A program made the translations under genes and the position numbers. Below the pieces are notes generated by a model. The model worked only from the letters and a program-made list of their open reading frames with translations, was not told the origin of the DNA and did no database searches. From contig NZ_FTMX01000011.1 in assembly GCF_900156045.1 (NCBI RefSeq), forward strand, positions 62,001 through 126,000: DNA of 64,000 nucleotides, in the 5' to 3' direction. Shown here in pieces: positions 23,162 to 32,450 of the stretch (position 1 is the first letter of the stretch; each line of letters starts with the position of its first letter). The stretch comes from Peribacillus simplex (GTDB lineage Bacteria; Bacillota; Bacilli; Bacillales; DSM-1321).

Positions 23162-23609
23162 CCTTTAATAACCTCCCTAAAAGAACTGTGAAATTCTATA
23201 AAGACAAGGCACGTAAATTACAAGTAGGAAAAACAAGTGTGATTTATCAAAAAAGTGCTAAGTAAAATGGTAATCCGGAACTTACTTGTGATTTATAAAC
23301 AGGTCCTGTTGGCATATTTCTTAATAGTATAAAAAAAGTGGTGGACGTTTAATCTCAAAACTGTCACCACTTTTTTGTTTTCTTTTAAGGAGTGTATGCA
23401 ATTTCATTTTAATAATGCATACACCACTTTTAATTCACCCTCCAGGTTCTCGCTAGCCCCTTTTCTGTTAGGCTGAATGGTAATAAGGATTGTGCACAAA
23501 TGTTTAAAGAGTATATTATTGTGCAGTGCCTATGACAACATTCGGACTTAGAAACGCTACATTTTTAATAAGAAGTGAGATATCGTAGAAGCAGGGAGAG
23601 GGATTGAGA
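23162..23609. other. Intergenic region before the PTS locus
   Basis: No supported gene. A stretch near 23190-23265 has coding-like codons (KTSVIYQKSAK) but no start, and may be gene debris. A strong hairpin AAAAGTGGTG / CACCACTTTTTT lies at 23331-23376. The remainder is the leader of the PTS regulator. Confidence 0.45.
23331..23376. terminator. Terminator in the gap before the PTS regulator
   Basis: AAAAAAAGTGGTG / CACCACTTTTTT arms with a 22-base loop; usable in both directions. Confidence 0.7.
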
Positions 23610-25676
23610 ATGTTTTTAGATGAAAGAAGCGCCAATTTACTAAAACTATTACAGCATTCGCCCATTTCAAAAATGAAAGAACTTGAAGCCCAAACAGGTC
23701 TGACGAGAAGGCAAATCCAATATGGTCTGAGCAAGGCGAATGACTGGCTCCAATTTCATGGATATCAACCGATTCAATATAATCGTGAAATGGGCTACTC
23801 CTTTTCTGAAACGATCAGGGATGAAGAATTGAATGTAAAACTGACAAAACGCAATTATATATTTTCAGAGACAGATAGGGAAAAAGTTTTTTACCTCTTG
23901 ATCCTGTTAAGTCCAGAAGAATTGTCCGTCTATCATTTCCAGACGATCACCGGGCTTTCGCGTAATACGGTGTTGAAGGATTTAAAAAGACTTAAAGAGA
24001 AAAACAGTGACATATCGCTCAAGATCCAGTATTCCAAACAAGATGGCTATGTGGTGATTGGGGAAACCCGAGTAAAGAGATATATCATTGAATGTCTTGT
24101 GCATGATGTACTGAACAGTCCCAATAGTGAATTGATCATGGAGTGCATATGGGGAAATCATGAGAAGCAAATCAACTCGATCCGGGTACAGCTTGAAAGG
24201 ATCGAACGTAAATTAGGCATCACCTTTACGGATGAACGGCTTCATGAATTGAGCTATTTATTTTTATGTACAGATCAGCTCATAGGAAAAGGGGAAGAGT
24301 TACAGGCAGACCAGAGCTGGGCGCCGTTTGTTGCGACGGAAGAATACAAAATGGTTGAGGAAATGACCAGAACGAATGCCTTTCGATCAGTATGGAGCGA
24401 AACCGAAAACTTATACGCAACCTTACATTTACTGAGCATGAATCGAACGAAGGATATTTCGCCTCTTAAGGATGATGAAGCCATTCAGCACCTTTTGCAG
24501 GAAATCGTGGCAGAGTTCGAGAGGCTGGCATTTGTTCACTTGAAAGACAAAGAACAGCTATGCCAACAATTATACGTTCATTTTAAACCGGCATATCATC
24601 GCCTGCGGTATGGTCTCCCGCAAATGAACCCGATGACGGGACGGGTGCAGAAGGTCTATCCTGAATTGCATCATTTGACAAAAAAATCCCTGTGGGTGTT
24701 GGAGAAAGAAATTGGCTGTCCGGTATCAGAAGAGGAAGTCGCATACTTCACAGTCTATTTTGGCGGATGGCTGCGCAGGCAAGGGACGACATTGGATGAT
24801 CGAAAACGGGCAATTGTCGTATGCCCGAATGGCATTGGTATCAGCAATATCCTCATTTATACATTGAGGGAGTTATTTCCGGATATATTGTTCCTGGACG
24901 TTCTGTCCGTTAGAAATGCGGCTGAATACCCACTGTCGTACGACCTTGTTTTTTCAACGGTGCATATGAGAACAAAAGCGGCATTATTCGTTGTACCGCC
25001 CATTTTGGAAATGCAGGACAAACATACATTGCGCCAGCAGGTCATGCAGGAATTATATGGATATACGACGGAAAGTGTGGATGTAGCAGCTTTATTAAAG
25101 ATCATTTCCAAGTATGCAACCATCCATGAACAGGATCAGCTTGAAAGGGCTTTGAAGTCGAATGTGTATACCCATACACCAAAAATAACCCAATTTTCTT
25201 TAAAGGAGGCAGAGAAGCCTGTGTTAGAAGAACTGCTCAATATGCAAACGATTCAATTACAGCCGCATGTTTCCGATTGGAAAGAAGGCATTCAAGTCGC
25301 GGCCAAGCCTCTCGTGGACTTAGGAACCGTAGAAGAACGGTATGTGGATGCCATGATCGAGGCAATAGAAACGAATGGACCATATGTAGTGATAACGCCT
25401 GGAGTGGCGATTCCCCATGCGCGTCCGGAGCAGGGGGTCAGGTCTTTATCCATGAGTTTGCTGAAATTGGATGAAGCCGTGGACTTTGCGCCGGATAAAC
25501 CGGTACGCCTGATAATCATTTTGGCGGCCGTGGATAACGATTCGCACCTGCGGGCATTGATCCAGCTCACTCAATTATTGAATGAACCAGCCAATATAGA
25601 AGATATTTTAAGCACTTCAGATAAATCGGTCCTTATGGAGTACGTTCATAAATATTCGAAGGAGGAAGCGGAATGA
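23610..25676 (+). CDS. PRD-containing PTS regulator with EIIB-like and EIIA domains (MtlR/UlaR-like)
   Basis: A 688-residue transcriptional activator of the BglG/MtlR class. Order: N-terminal HTH (MKELEAQTGLTRRQIQYGLSKA, about residues 20-45), second HTH (ITGLSRNTVLKDLKRLK, about 115-132), two PRD domains (about 180-400), an EIIB-like domain with Cys in VVCPNGIGIS (about 410-419) and a C-terminal EIIA of the mannitol/fructose type with active His in ITPGVAIPHARPEQG (about 594-608). There is no separate IIA gene here, so this C-terminal domain may also phosphorylate the IIB proteins. The ATG at 23610 has RBS GGGAGAGGG. It overlaps the first IIB gene by 4 bases (ATGA). Confidence 0.9.
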   Translation: MFLDERSANLLKLLQHSPISKMKELEAQTGLTRRQIQYGLSKANDWLQFHGYQPIQYNREMGYSFSETIRDEELNVKLTKRNYIFSETDREKVFYLLILLSPEELSVYHFQTITGLSRNTVLKDLKRLKEKNSDISLKIQYSKQDGYVVIGETRVKRYIIECLVHDVLNSPNSELIMECIWGNHEKQINSIRVQLERIERKLGITFTDERLHELSYLFLCTDQLIGKGEELQADQSWAPFVATEEYKMVEEMTRTNAFRSVWSETENLYATLHLLSMNRTKDISPLKDDEAIQHLLQEIVAEFERLAFVHLKDKEQLCQQLYVHFKPAYHRLRYGLPQMNPMTGRVQKVYPELHHLTKKSLWVLEKEIGCPVSEEEVAYFTVYFGGWLRRQGTTLDDRKRAIVVCPNGIGISNILIYTLRELFPDILFLDVLSVRNAAEYPLSYDLVFSTVHMRTKAALFVVPPILEMQDKHTLRQQVMQELYGYTTESVDVAALLKIISKYATIHEQDQLERALKSNVYTHTPKITQFSLKEAEKPVLEELLNMQTIQLQPHVSDWKEGIQVAAKPLVDLGTVEERYVDAMIEAIETNGPYVVITPGVAIPHARPEQGVRSLSMSLLKLDEAVDFAPDKPVRLIIILAAVDNDSHLRALIQLTQLLNEPANIEDILSTSDKSVLMEYVHKYSKEEAE

Positions 25677-25939
25677 AAATCATGGTAGTATGCGGGAACG
25701 GATTGGGAAGCAGCTTCATCATGGAGATGAATGTAAAGAAAGCATTGACGGAAATGGGGAAGACGGCCGAGGTGGATCATACGGATCTGGCATCCGCAAA
25801 AACGGTTCAGGCGGATATTTACCTGGGAGCGGCGGATATTGTCGGTCAGCAGGATGATGGAACCCGGACGATCGTTACATTGGAGAACATGATGAGCATC
25901 CCTGAAATCAAATCTAAATTGGAAATGCATGTAGGATAA
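25673..25939 (+). CDS. PTS system IIB component, ascorbate (Ula/Sga) type, copy 1
   Basis: An 88-residue EIIB. The phosphorylated Cys is in MVVCGNGLGSSF (residue 7), followed by MEMNVKKALTEMG and VDHTDLASAK. The family accepts phosphate from EIIA and passes it to the sugar during uptake by IIC. A nearly identical gene follows 17 bases after its stop. RBS AAGGAGGAAG lies inside the end of the regulator gene. Confidence 0.92.
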   Translation: MKIMVVCGNGLGSSFIMEMNVKKALTEMGKTAEVDHTDLASAKTVQADIYLGAADIVGQQDDGTRTIVTLENMMSIPEIKSKLEMHVG

Positions 25940-25956
25940 AAAAAGGAGAGATTGAT

Positions 25957-26223
25957 ATGAAGAAAATCATGGTAGTATGCGGAAACGGATTGGGAAGCAG
26001 CTTCATCATGGAGATGAATGTGAAGAAAGCGTTGACGGAAATGGGGAAGACAGCCGAGGTGGATCATACGGATCTGGCATCCGCAAAAACGGTTCAGGCG
26101 GATATTTACCTGGGAGCGGCGGATATTGTCGGTCAGCTGGATGATGGAACCCGGACGATCGTCACACTGGAAAACATGATGAGCATTCCTGAAATCACAT
26201 CGAAATTGGCTTCACATCTATAA
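25957..26223 (+). CDS. PTS system IIB component, ascorbate type, copy 2 (tandem duplicate)
   Basis: An 88-residue EIIB with phosphorylated Cys8. By eye the two genes differ at roughly ten positions over the first 230 aligned bases; the proteins differ by one extra N-terminal Lys, QQDD versus QLDD, and the last eight residues. This is a recent tandem duplication or gene conversion. RBS AAAAGGAGAG. The intact frame and conserved Cys suggest both copies work. Confidence 0.92.
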   Translation: MKKIMVVCGNGLGSSFIMEMNVKKALTEMGKTAEVDHTDLASAKTVQADIYLGAADIVGQLDDGTRTIVTLENMMSIPEITSKLASHL

Positions 26224-26254
26224 GAAGAAAACATAAAGAAGAGGGGGAGAGGCA

Positions 26255-27523
26255 ATGCTGGAACTTATCATGAATGACATCTTGGGTACACCTTCCATAC
26301 TTGTGGGGCTGTTTGCCCTCATCGGCCTGCTGTTACAGCGGAAATCCAGTGCGGATGTTGTATCTGGAACGCTAAAAACCGTCATGGGCTTCATTATCAT
26401 TGGAGCGGGAGCGGCAGTGCTCATTGGCGCCCTTGATATATTCAGTAAAATGTTCGATCATGCATTCAATGTACAAGGCGTCATACCGAATAACGAAGCC
26501 ATTGTCGCAGCCGCCCAAAGTGATTTTGGGACTTCGACTGCACTAATCATGGTTTTTGGTATGGTTGTCAATGTTTTGCTGGCTCGTTTCACGCCATTTA
26601 AATATATATTCTTAACGGGACATCATACCTTATTCATGGCTTGTTTACTTGCAGTCACGCTTTCGGTCGGCGGGCTTAACGGATTTCCGCTTATCTTGGT
26701 CGGTTCCATTCTATTGGGAGTATGCATGGTGATGTTCCCAGCCCTCCTTCAGCCATACGTACGGAAGATTACCGGAAGCGATGATTTTGCCATCGGCCAT
26801 TTCGGGACAATCGGATATTTTGTATCCGCGACTGTTGGAAAATGGTTTGGAAATAAGGAAAAAACGACAGAGCAAATCAAGGTTCCTAAATCTTTAGGAT
26901 TCCTGAGGGATACATCAGTCGCTGTATCGCTTACGATGACGATGTTCTTTGTGATCGTCGCATTGTTTGCGGGACAGAACTATATTGAAACGGAATTATC
27001 CGGCGGTTCGAACTTCATTGTATTCTCTTTCATCCAGGCGATAACATTTGCTGCAGGAGTCTACATCATCCTTGCAGGGGTACGGATGTTAATTGCTGAA
27101 ATCGTCCCTGCATTCAAAGGGATTGCCGATAAAGTCGCGCCGAATACAAAACCTGCATTGGACTGTCCGACCATCTTTCCATTCGCTCCAAATGCAGTGA
27201 TTATCGGGTTCCTATTCAGTTTCTTGGCTGGACTATTATCCATGTTCCTCCTTCCGGCACTTGGATTGAAAGTAATCGTTCCGGGGCTCGTACCGCATTT
27301 CTTCACCGGAGCTGCAGCAGGTGTATTCGGAAATGCCACAGGAGGCAGACGCGGAGCGATGCTTGGATCCTTTGCCAACGGGCTCATCATTAGTTTCCTG
27401 CCGGCAATACTCCTGGTCTTCTTGGGGGATGTAGGGTTTGAAGGAACCACATTTGGTGATTCGGACTTCGGTGTGGTCGGTCTCTTGATCCTAAGCGTCA
27501 TGAAACTTTTAGGATTATCCTGA
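26255..27523 (+). CDS. PTS ascorbate-type transporter subunit IIC (UlaA/SgaT family)
   Basis: A 422-residue membrane permease with about eleven helices: start NDILGTPSILVGLFALIGLLLQRK, TVMGFIIIGAGAAVLIGAL, FTGHHTLFMA-type block (TGHHTLFMACLLAV) and CPTIFPFAPNAVIIGFLFSF are UlaA signatures. It translocates and phosphorylates its sugar with the IIB proteins. None of the L-ascorbate catabolic enzymes (UlaG, UlaD, UlaE, UlaF) is adjacent, so the substrate could be ascorbate or another sugar acid or sugar. RBS GAGGGGGAGAGG. A terminator follows. Confidence 0.92.
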   Translation: MLELIMNDILGTPSILVGLFALIGLLLQRKSSADVVSGTLKTVMGFIIIGAGAAVLIGALDIFSKMFDHAFNVQGVIPNNEAIVAAAQSDFGTSTALIMVFGMVVNVLLARFTPFKYIFLTGHHTLFMACLLAVTLSVGGLNGFPLILVGSILLGVCMVMFPALLQPYVRKITGSDDFAIGHFGTIGYFVSATVGKWFGNKEKTTEQIKVPKSLGFLRDTSVAVSLTMTMFFVIVALFAGQNYIETELSGGSNFIVFSFIQAITFAAGVYIILAGVRMLIAEIVPAFKGIADKVAPNTKPALDCPTIFPFAPNAVIIGFLFSFLAGLLSMFLLPALGLKVIVPGLVPHFFTGAAAGVFGNATGGRRGAMLGSFANGLIISFLPAILLVFLGDVGFEGTTFGDSDFGVVGLLILSVMKLLGLS

Positions 27524-27568
27524 ACTGTTATACTGATAAGGTAAAGAAACAAAAATAAATGAATGAAA

Positions 27569-27612
27569 CCAACAGCCTGGGATCTTTATAGATAATGGGC
27601 TGTTGGCATTTT
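27569..27612 (+). terminator. Terminator after the PTS genes
   Basis: CCAACAGCC / GGCTGTTGG perfect 9-bp stem with a 20-base loop, then CATTTTC. Confidence 0.65.
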
Positions 27613-27643
27613 CATCATCATTAGGATTTTTGAGGTGATTTAC

Positions 27644-28489
27644 ATGACCAACAAAGCTATTGTGCTCGATTTGGATGGCACGACATTGAACGAAAGAAAT
27701 ACTGTGAACGAGACGCTGGAACAATACATAGGCGAACTCAGGGAAAGAGGTAAGCTGATTTTCATTGCAACAGGAAGAACGCTGGAAGAAGTGAGGGACG
27801 TTTTGCCGTCCGGCATGAAAGCCGATGGAATGGTGACCGCCAATGGAATGTCCGTATTCATCGGAAAGAAACAGATTGTCGAACACGCCCTGCCGACCGA
27901 ACTTGTGGAGGAATTGGTCGCCAAAGCAGGAGCGGAAGAGATTTTTTACGAAGTTCATCCGAATGATGGAACACGGATGGCATTACTTAAAGATAAAGAC
28001 TATATGGTTAAACAAGGTTTGATGCCAAAGCCTGATACAGTCGATGAAAATGAATGGCTATCAAGACAGGATGCAGTGGAAGATAAAATAAGATGGTCAG
28101 AACAACTGGATATAAGCAGCGTAGCCAAAATCTACTTCTTCAGCAATGAAATGAATACGATTCGAAAATGGAAAGCGGAATTGGGGAAAATCAAGCAGCA
28201 CAATGCCTTTACCACAGCTTCCTCCACCCATCATAATGTAGAAGTGACTGTGGAAGGCATCACAAAAGCAACAGGCGTTCAACTGCTGCTGAAACATTTC
28301 CAGCTGGCACCGGAAAATATCCTGGCAGTAGGCGATGGCGAAAATGACCTCCCGCTATTCCAACTCGCCGGAAATTGCGTTGCCATGAAAAACGCCACGG
28401 ACCTGGTCAAAGAACAGGCCGATGAAGTGACGGAGCATTCATATCGAGAAGATGGACTGTATCGCTTTTTAAAGGGAATGTTTCACTAA
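27644..28489 (+). CDS. Cof-type HAD superfamily phosphatase
   Basis: A 281-residue HAD IIB phosphatase: motif I VLDLDGTTL (residues 7-15), motif II IFIATGRTLEEV, motif III around the K of EGITKATGVQLLLKHF and motif IV ILAVGDGENDLPLFQLAG. Such enzymes dephosphorylate sugar phosphates or FMN-like substrates. It lies downstream of the PTS after a terminator and may relieve sugar-phosphate stress from that uptake. The ATG at 27644 has RBS GAGGTGA; the GTG at 27635 abuts it. Confidence 0.92.
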   Translation: MTNKAIVLDLDGTTLNERNTVNETLEQYIGELRERGKLIFIATGRTLEEVRDVLPSGMKADGMVTANGMSVFIGKKQIVEHALPTELVEELVAKAGAEEIFYEVHPNDGTRMALLKDKDYMVKQGLMPKPDTVDENEWLSRQDAVEDKIRWSEQLDISSVAKIYFFSNEMNTIRKWKAELGKIKQHNAFTTASSTHHNVEVTVEGITKATGVQLLLKHFQLAPENILAVGDGENDLPLFQLAGNCVAMKNATDLVKEQADEVTEHSYREDGLYRFLKGMFH

Positions 28490-28519
28490 GATAACCCTGG
28501 AAGGCAAGAAGAGCCAAAC

Positions 28520-28675
28520 TGGTTTGTAAAATTTGAACGTTGATTTCCACTTCAGGCACTCGCTTTCCGCGGGCGGTCCGGGAGCCTCCTCGGCGCTCTT
28601 GCGCCTGCGGGGTCTCCCCTGGACGCGCTTTTCCCGCAGGAGTCTCGTACCTTACGTTCCAATCAACTGGATTGT
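28520..28675 (-). repeat. Dispersed GC-rich repeat, family 2 (inverted)
   Basis: TTTGAACGTTGATTTCCACT ... GCACTCGCTTTCCGCGGGCG ... GGCGCTCTTGCGCC ... CGCAGGAGTCTCGTACCTTA ... TTCCAATCAAC. Same family as 9617-9775 in the opposite orientation. Confidence 0.65.
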
Positions 28676-28769
28676 GGTTTAAAGAAAAAACTGTAGTCAG
28701 GTCTCATCCCGAACCATGATAGTAAAGCAAGACTTGATGATTCTTAATGTATTTTCTGGTTTTATGAAA

Positions 28770-28966
28770 CCCTCAATGGATGGAAGAAATTTGCGACACT
28801 CCTGCCGAATAACTGGCTAGCCGAGACCCCACAGGCGCTTGCTTTGATGAGGCTTGGCAGACAGTCGGCGGAAAGGGAGCGGATTTCTGAAATCTACTCC
28901 GAACGTTTCTTAAAATTGTATGCATGTCCACAGTCTGGAGCCCATCTTTAAAGATGGGCTCTTCTT
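28770..28966 (+). repeat. Degenerate family-2 repeat ending in a terminator
   Basis: Core blocks GCGACACTCCTGC, GCCGAGACCCCACAGGCGCT and GTCGGCGGAAAGGGAGCGGA are diverged family-2 sequences. The end CCACAGTCTGGAGC runs into a perfect 24-bp palindrome (28938-28961, arms GAGCCCATCTTT / AAAGATGGGCTC) followed by TTCTTTC, a terminator. No gene lies between 28490 and 29189; the rest is AT-rich leader of the LacI gene. Confidence 0.55.
28938..28966 (+). terminator. Terminator at the end of the repeat cluster
   Basis: Perfect 12-bp arms GAGCCCATCTTT / AAAGATGGGCTC followed by TTCTTTC. Confidence 0.8.
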
Positions 28967-29189
28967 TCTATAGGAAGCTAAGATAAGAAACAAAGGCTGA
29001 TTCATTCCTCATATTTTGGGAAAAGTCCAAGCTGACGCAACTCAGAACCCAAAACAGTTCCATAACTGGAAGTAAAATTTTAAATATTATGATATATTAA
29101 AGGGAAATCATAATGTTTATATTGATATAAGTACGTTATTTTAGTTTCCTAGGATAACAATTTCTAGACGTAGAAAGGATTAATGAAGC

Positions 29190-30215
29190 ATGAAGAGAGT
29201 GACGACAGAAGATGTTGCAAAAATAGCGGGTGTTTCGCAATCAACAGTTTCCAGGGTGTTGAATGATTACCCCTATATTAAGAAAAATACGCGTGACAAG
29301 GTTCTTGCTGTAATCAATGAGCTGGGATTTACAAGGGATGAAATTGCCAGAAGCCTCGTAGAAAAAAGAACCAAATCAATAGGGTTGATATTAGGGAGCA
29401 TTTCAAATCCATTCTTTGCCGAAACGGCGGAAGTCATCATAGAAAGGGCACAAGAATTAAAATATGATGTCATCGTTTACAACACTGGGCATAAAGATGA
29501 AAACTTGGAACAAGCCATTAATTTGCTGATTGGCAAAAGGGTAGAGGGAATCATCCTTACAAGCGTTAGTAAAAATTATACTGATAAAATCAAGAAGCTA
29601 CATGATAATGGATTCCCCGTATTATTATATAATAGTTTCCTCGATATCAAGGACGTTAACTTTATCGTAATGGACAATAATAAAGGTGCCAGGCTCGCTG
29701 TTCAGCATTTAATAAAATTAGGACATAAAAAAATAGCGAAAATATCCGGCCCATCCAAATACTTGGCGACTTATGAACGAACGGTGGGTTATAAAGAAGA
29801 ATTGATGGAGAACGGGTATGAAATTGATGAAGATTTGATTTTCAATAGCGAATTTTCCTATGACAAGATTTATTCATTTACTAAAAAACTGTTGAAAAAG
29901 AAGGACAGGCCGACTGCAATCATTGCCGCATCCGATCAGATGGCTCTCGCAGTCCTGGATGCAGCTTCAAGCTTGAATTTGAAAATCCCTGCTGATTTAT
30001 CCGTTGTCGGGTTTGATAATATAAGATTGTCCGCTAATGAATTTATAGGGCTGACCACAGTATCCCAACAAATGGATCAAATGTCTTTAACAGCTTTGGA
30101 AAAATTAATCTACCTCATAGAAAATAAAGAAACATCATCTTCATCCATACAAATTTTCCTTAAGCCTGAACTGATGGTCCGTAAAACAACAGGGCCAGCC
30201 CCCAAACAAGATTAA
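29190..30215 (+). CDS. LacI family transcriptional regulator
   Basis: A 341-residue LacI repressor: HTH VTTEDVAKIAGVSQSTVSRVLN (residues 4-25), hinge helix EIARSLVEKRTKSIGLIL and a periplasmic-binding-like effector domain (SISNPFFAE, AIIAASDQMALAVLDAA, VGFDNIRLS). It precedes the catabolic cluster, and palindromes GAATACGTATTC with a CG centre, typical for LacI proteins, occur at the downstream promoters. It is therefore the likely local repressor. Its effector is probably the imported compound or a breakdown product. RBS AGAAAGGA. Confidence 0.92.
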   Translation: MKRVTTEDVAKIAGVSQSTVSRVLNDYPYIKKNTRDKVLAVINELGFTRDEIARSLVEKRTKSIGLILGSISNPFFAETAEVIIERAQELKYDVIVYNTGHKDENLEQAINLLIGKRVEGIILTSVSKNYTDKIKKLHDNGFPVLLYNSFLDIKDVNFIVMDNNKGARLAVQHLIKLGHKKIAKISGPSKYLATYERTVGYKEELMENGYEIDEDLIFNSEFSYDKIYSFTKKLLKKKDRPTAIIAASDQMALAVLDAASSLNLKIPADLSVVGFDNIRLSANEFIGLTTVSQQMDQMSLTALEKLIYLIENKETSSSSIQIFLKPELMVRKTTGPAPKQD

Positions 30216-30348
30216 GGGTAAAGGCCGGTTTTGGATTGGACCTTAAGTGTTTTAACACTCCTTTGAAAGAAATCGGTCATTTTTAAAAATTTTGACTTAA
30301 TCTTATTTTTACTATTTACAAAAGTCAGAAAGTTGTTTATATTTTAAC

Positions 30349-30399
30349 TTGTAATCGCCAACAAGCATTTTGTTTAATTTTGAATACGTATTCAAAATT
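30349..30399 (+). promoter_or_regulatory. Promoter of the catabolic operon with LacI-type operator O1
   Basis: Possible -35 TTGTAA (30349-30354), 18-base spacer, -10 TTTAAT (30373-30378). A perfect 24-bp palindrome centred on TTTTGAATACGTATTCAAAA spans 30376-30399 and overlaps the -10 and start site. It is the strongest of five such sites. Confidence 0.7.
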
Positions 30400-30417
30400 A
30401 AAATGCAAAATGCCTGA

Positions 30418-31227
30418 ATGTACAAAAATCGCCTCGATGAGGTAAAGATAGGTGATAGATTGGATATAAATCATTTATTTAATTTAAGCGGTAAGGTGGC
30501 CATCATTACAGGAGCAAGTAAAGGAATCGGGAAAGACTTAGCCCATTTGCTCGCGCAGGCTGGAGCCGATATAGCGATAGTTGCCCGCAATGAAGAGCAA
30601 CTCGAAGAAGCGGCACATGAAATCGGGCAAACCGGTGCAAATGTTTTACCCGTTTCATTTGACTTAACAAAGGTTGATGAAACGGCGGGAGTAATGGAGG
30701 GAATATACAAGCACTTCGGTAAGATTGATATTTTAATAAATAATGCAGGAATAAACGTGGCAAAGCCAGCTGAAGTGTTGACATCGCAAGATTGGGATAC
30801 AGTGCTGGACATTAATTTAAAAAGTGTATTTTTTACGAGCCAAGCTGCAGGGAAGTATATGATCGACCAAAAAAAAGGCAAGATCATAAATATGTCTTCG
30901 CAAATGGCATTCGTCGGTTATTACAAACGGGCTGCATACTCCTCCAGTAAAGGAGGCATTACACAACTGACGAAAGCGCTTGCTATAGAGTGGGCTCCGC
31001 ATCAAGTCAATGTCAATGCCATTGCTCCAACCTTCATTGAAACACCGATGACAAAGCAGATGTTTGAAGAGGAAACGTTCAAAGATGAAGTATTAAGCAG
31101 GATTCCGCTTGGCAGACTTGCTAAAACGGAGGATTTATTTGGCGGGGTGGTATATCTGGCATCAGATTGTTCAGATATGATGACAGGTCAAACATTGGTG
31201 GTTGATGGCGGTTGGACTGTCTGGTGA
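30418..31227 (+). CDS. SDR family oxidoreductase
   Basis: A 269-residue short-chain dehydrogenase: cofactor loop ITGASKGIGKDLA, the NNAG block (INNAGINVAKP), catalytic Ser in NMSSQMAF and YxxxK in AAYSSSKGG, plus the C-terminal VVDGGWTVW. It oxidises or reduces a hydroxyl/carbonyl with NAD(P). First gene after operator O1. The ATG at 30418 has no clear RBS; a TTG at 30460 (MDINHLFNLSGKVAII) with AGGTGA four bases upstream gives the usual SDR N-terminus and may be the true start. Confidence 0.9.
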   Translation: MYKNRLDEVKIGDRLDINHLFNLSGKVAIITGASKGIGKDLAHLLAQAGADIAIVARNEEQLEEAAHEIGQTGANVLPVSFDLTKVDETAGVMEGIYKHFGKIDILINNAGINVAKPAEVLTSQDWDTVLDINLKSVFFTSQAAGKYMIDQKKGKIINMSSQMAFVGYYKRAAYSSSKGGITQLTKALAIEWAPHQVNVNAIAPTFIETPMTKQMFEEETFKDEVLSRIPLGRLAKTEDLFGGVVYLASDCSDMMTGQTLVVDGGWTVW

Positions 31228-31232
31228 GTTTT

Positions 31233-31250
31233 TTTGAATACGTATTCAAA
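31233..31250 (+). promoter_or_regulatory. LacI-type operator O2
   Basis: TTTGAATACGTATTCAAA, a perfect 18-bp palindrome, lies in the 35-base gap between the SDR and alcohol dehydrogenase genes, directly before the RBS AAAGGAGGG. It could act as a roadblock or as the operator of an internal promoter. Confidence 0.7.
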
Positions 31251-31262
31251 GGAGGGTGAAAA

Positions 31263-32450
31263 ATGTCCGCTGCTCAAAATGTAATTCATGATTTTCGAAT
31301 GCCGACAGTTTTCCGGGTTGGTGTTGGGGCATTTACGACGTTAGTAAAGGAAATAGAAGAGCTGGGAGCAAAGAAGGTTGCGATTGTAAGTGACAAAGGT
31401 CTGGAAAAAGTGGGCGTTGTTCAAAAAGTGTTGGATCACATTATGCCCCTTTCCATACCAACCATCACATATACGGAGATTTCGGGAGAGCCGACGTTTC
31501 AGCTGTTGACGGATGCTGTACAAACGTTGGATGCAGAAAAATGTGATTTAATCATCGGAATCGGCGGGGGAAGTGCGCTGGATGTAGCAAAAGCAAGTAG
31601 TGCTTTATGCGGGAAAGGCGATATAACAACTTATATAAACGGCGAAAAAGTGGTTGAATCGAGAACGGTCAAATGCATTCTTTTGCCGACAACTTCAGGA
31701 ACAGGTTCGGAAGTGACGATGAATGCCATTTTCGGTGATGAAGAGCAGCAAGTAAAAAGAGGGATCGTAAGTCCGGTATTCCTTCCTGATGTAGCGATCA
31801 TCGATCCGGAATTGACCATTTCCTGCCCGGCACGGGTTACCGCGGCATCAGGGGTGGACGCCTTTACACATGCTATTGAATCGTATATTGCGATCAAGGC
31901 TACACCACTTACGAAAGTTTATTCAGAGAAAGCGATGAAACTATTTCCTGCGAACATTACGAGAGCTGTCCATAACGGAAAGGATTTAAAATCTCGAACC
32001 GGAATGAGCTGGGTAAGCTCGTTAGCGGGAGTGGCTCTAGCAAATGCAGGAGTTGGAGCGGTACACGCTCTGGCATATCCGCTGGGCGGTAAATATCATA
32101 TTGAGCATGGAGTCGCAAATGCCCTTTTAATGCCATTTGTTTTCGAAGTGATTGGGAAAACATGCACGGAAGAAATGATGGAAGTAGCGTCCTTTTTACA
32201 GCTGGGTGATTTCAAGGCACAACCAAGCGAAGCGCTAAAGGCAGTTGTTGATTATATGTATCAGCTTCTGGAAGATCTTGATTTACCTACATCGTTATCA
32301 GAACTTGGGATTGAAGAGGACTCATTACCGATGCTGGCGGAACAGGCTGCAAAAATTGATCGCTTGCTTTCGAATACTCCTTATAAGCTAAATGAACAAA
32401 AGATTCTCGGAATCTACCAAAGCGCCTTTAAAGGAAGGGTGGGAAACTGA
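31263..32450 (+). CDS. Iron-containing alcohol dehydrogenase
   Basis: A 395-residue group III Fe-ADH: NAD loop IGIGGGSALDVAKA (about residues 99-112) and LPTTSGTGSEVT. Metal ligands are expected in SGVDAFTHAIE (Asp and His) and in VHALAYPLGGKYHIEHGVAN (two His). It interconverts an alcohol and an aldehyde or ketone. It is followed without a gap by an aldehyde dehydrogenase, suggesting a two-step oxidation of alcohol to acid. RBS AAAGGAGGG. Confidence 0.93.
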   Translation: MSAAQNVIHDFRMPTVFRVGVGAFTTLVKEIEELGAKKVAIVSDKGLEKVGVVQKVLDHIMPLSIPTITYTEISGEPTFQLLTDAVQTLDAEKCDLIIGIGGGSALDVAKASSALCGKGDITTYINGEKVVESRTVKCILLPTTSGTGSEVTMNAIFGDEEQQVKRGIVSPVFLPDVAIIDPELTISCPARVTAASGVDAFTHAIESYIAIKATPLTKVYSEKAMKLFPANITRAVHNGKDLKSRTGMSWVSSLAGVALANAGVGAVHALAYPLGGKYHIEHGVANALLMPFVFEVIGKTCTEEMMEVASFLQLGDFKAQPSEALKAVVDYMYQLLEDLDLPTSLSELGIEEDSLPMLAEQAAKIDRLLSNTPYKLNEQKILGIYQSAFKGRVGN

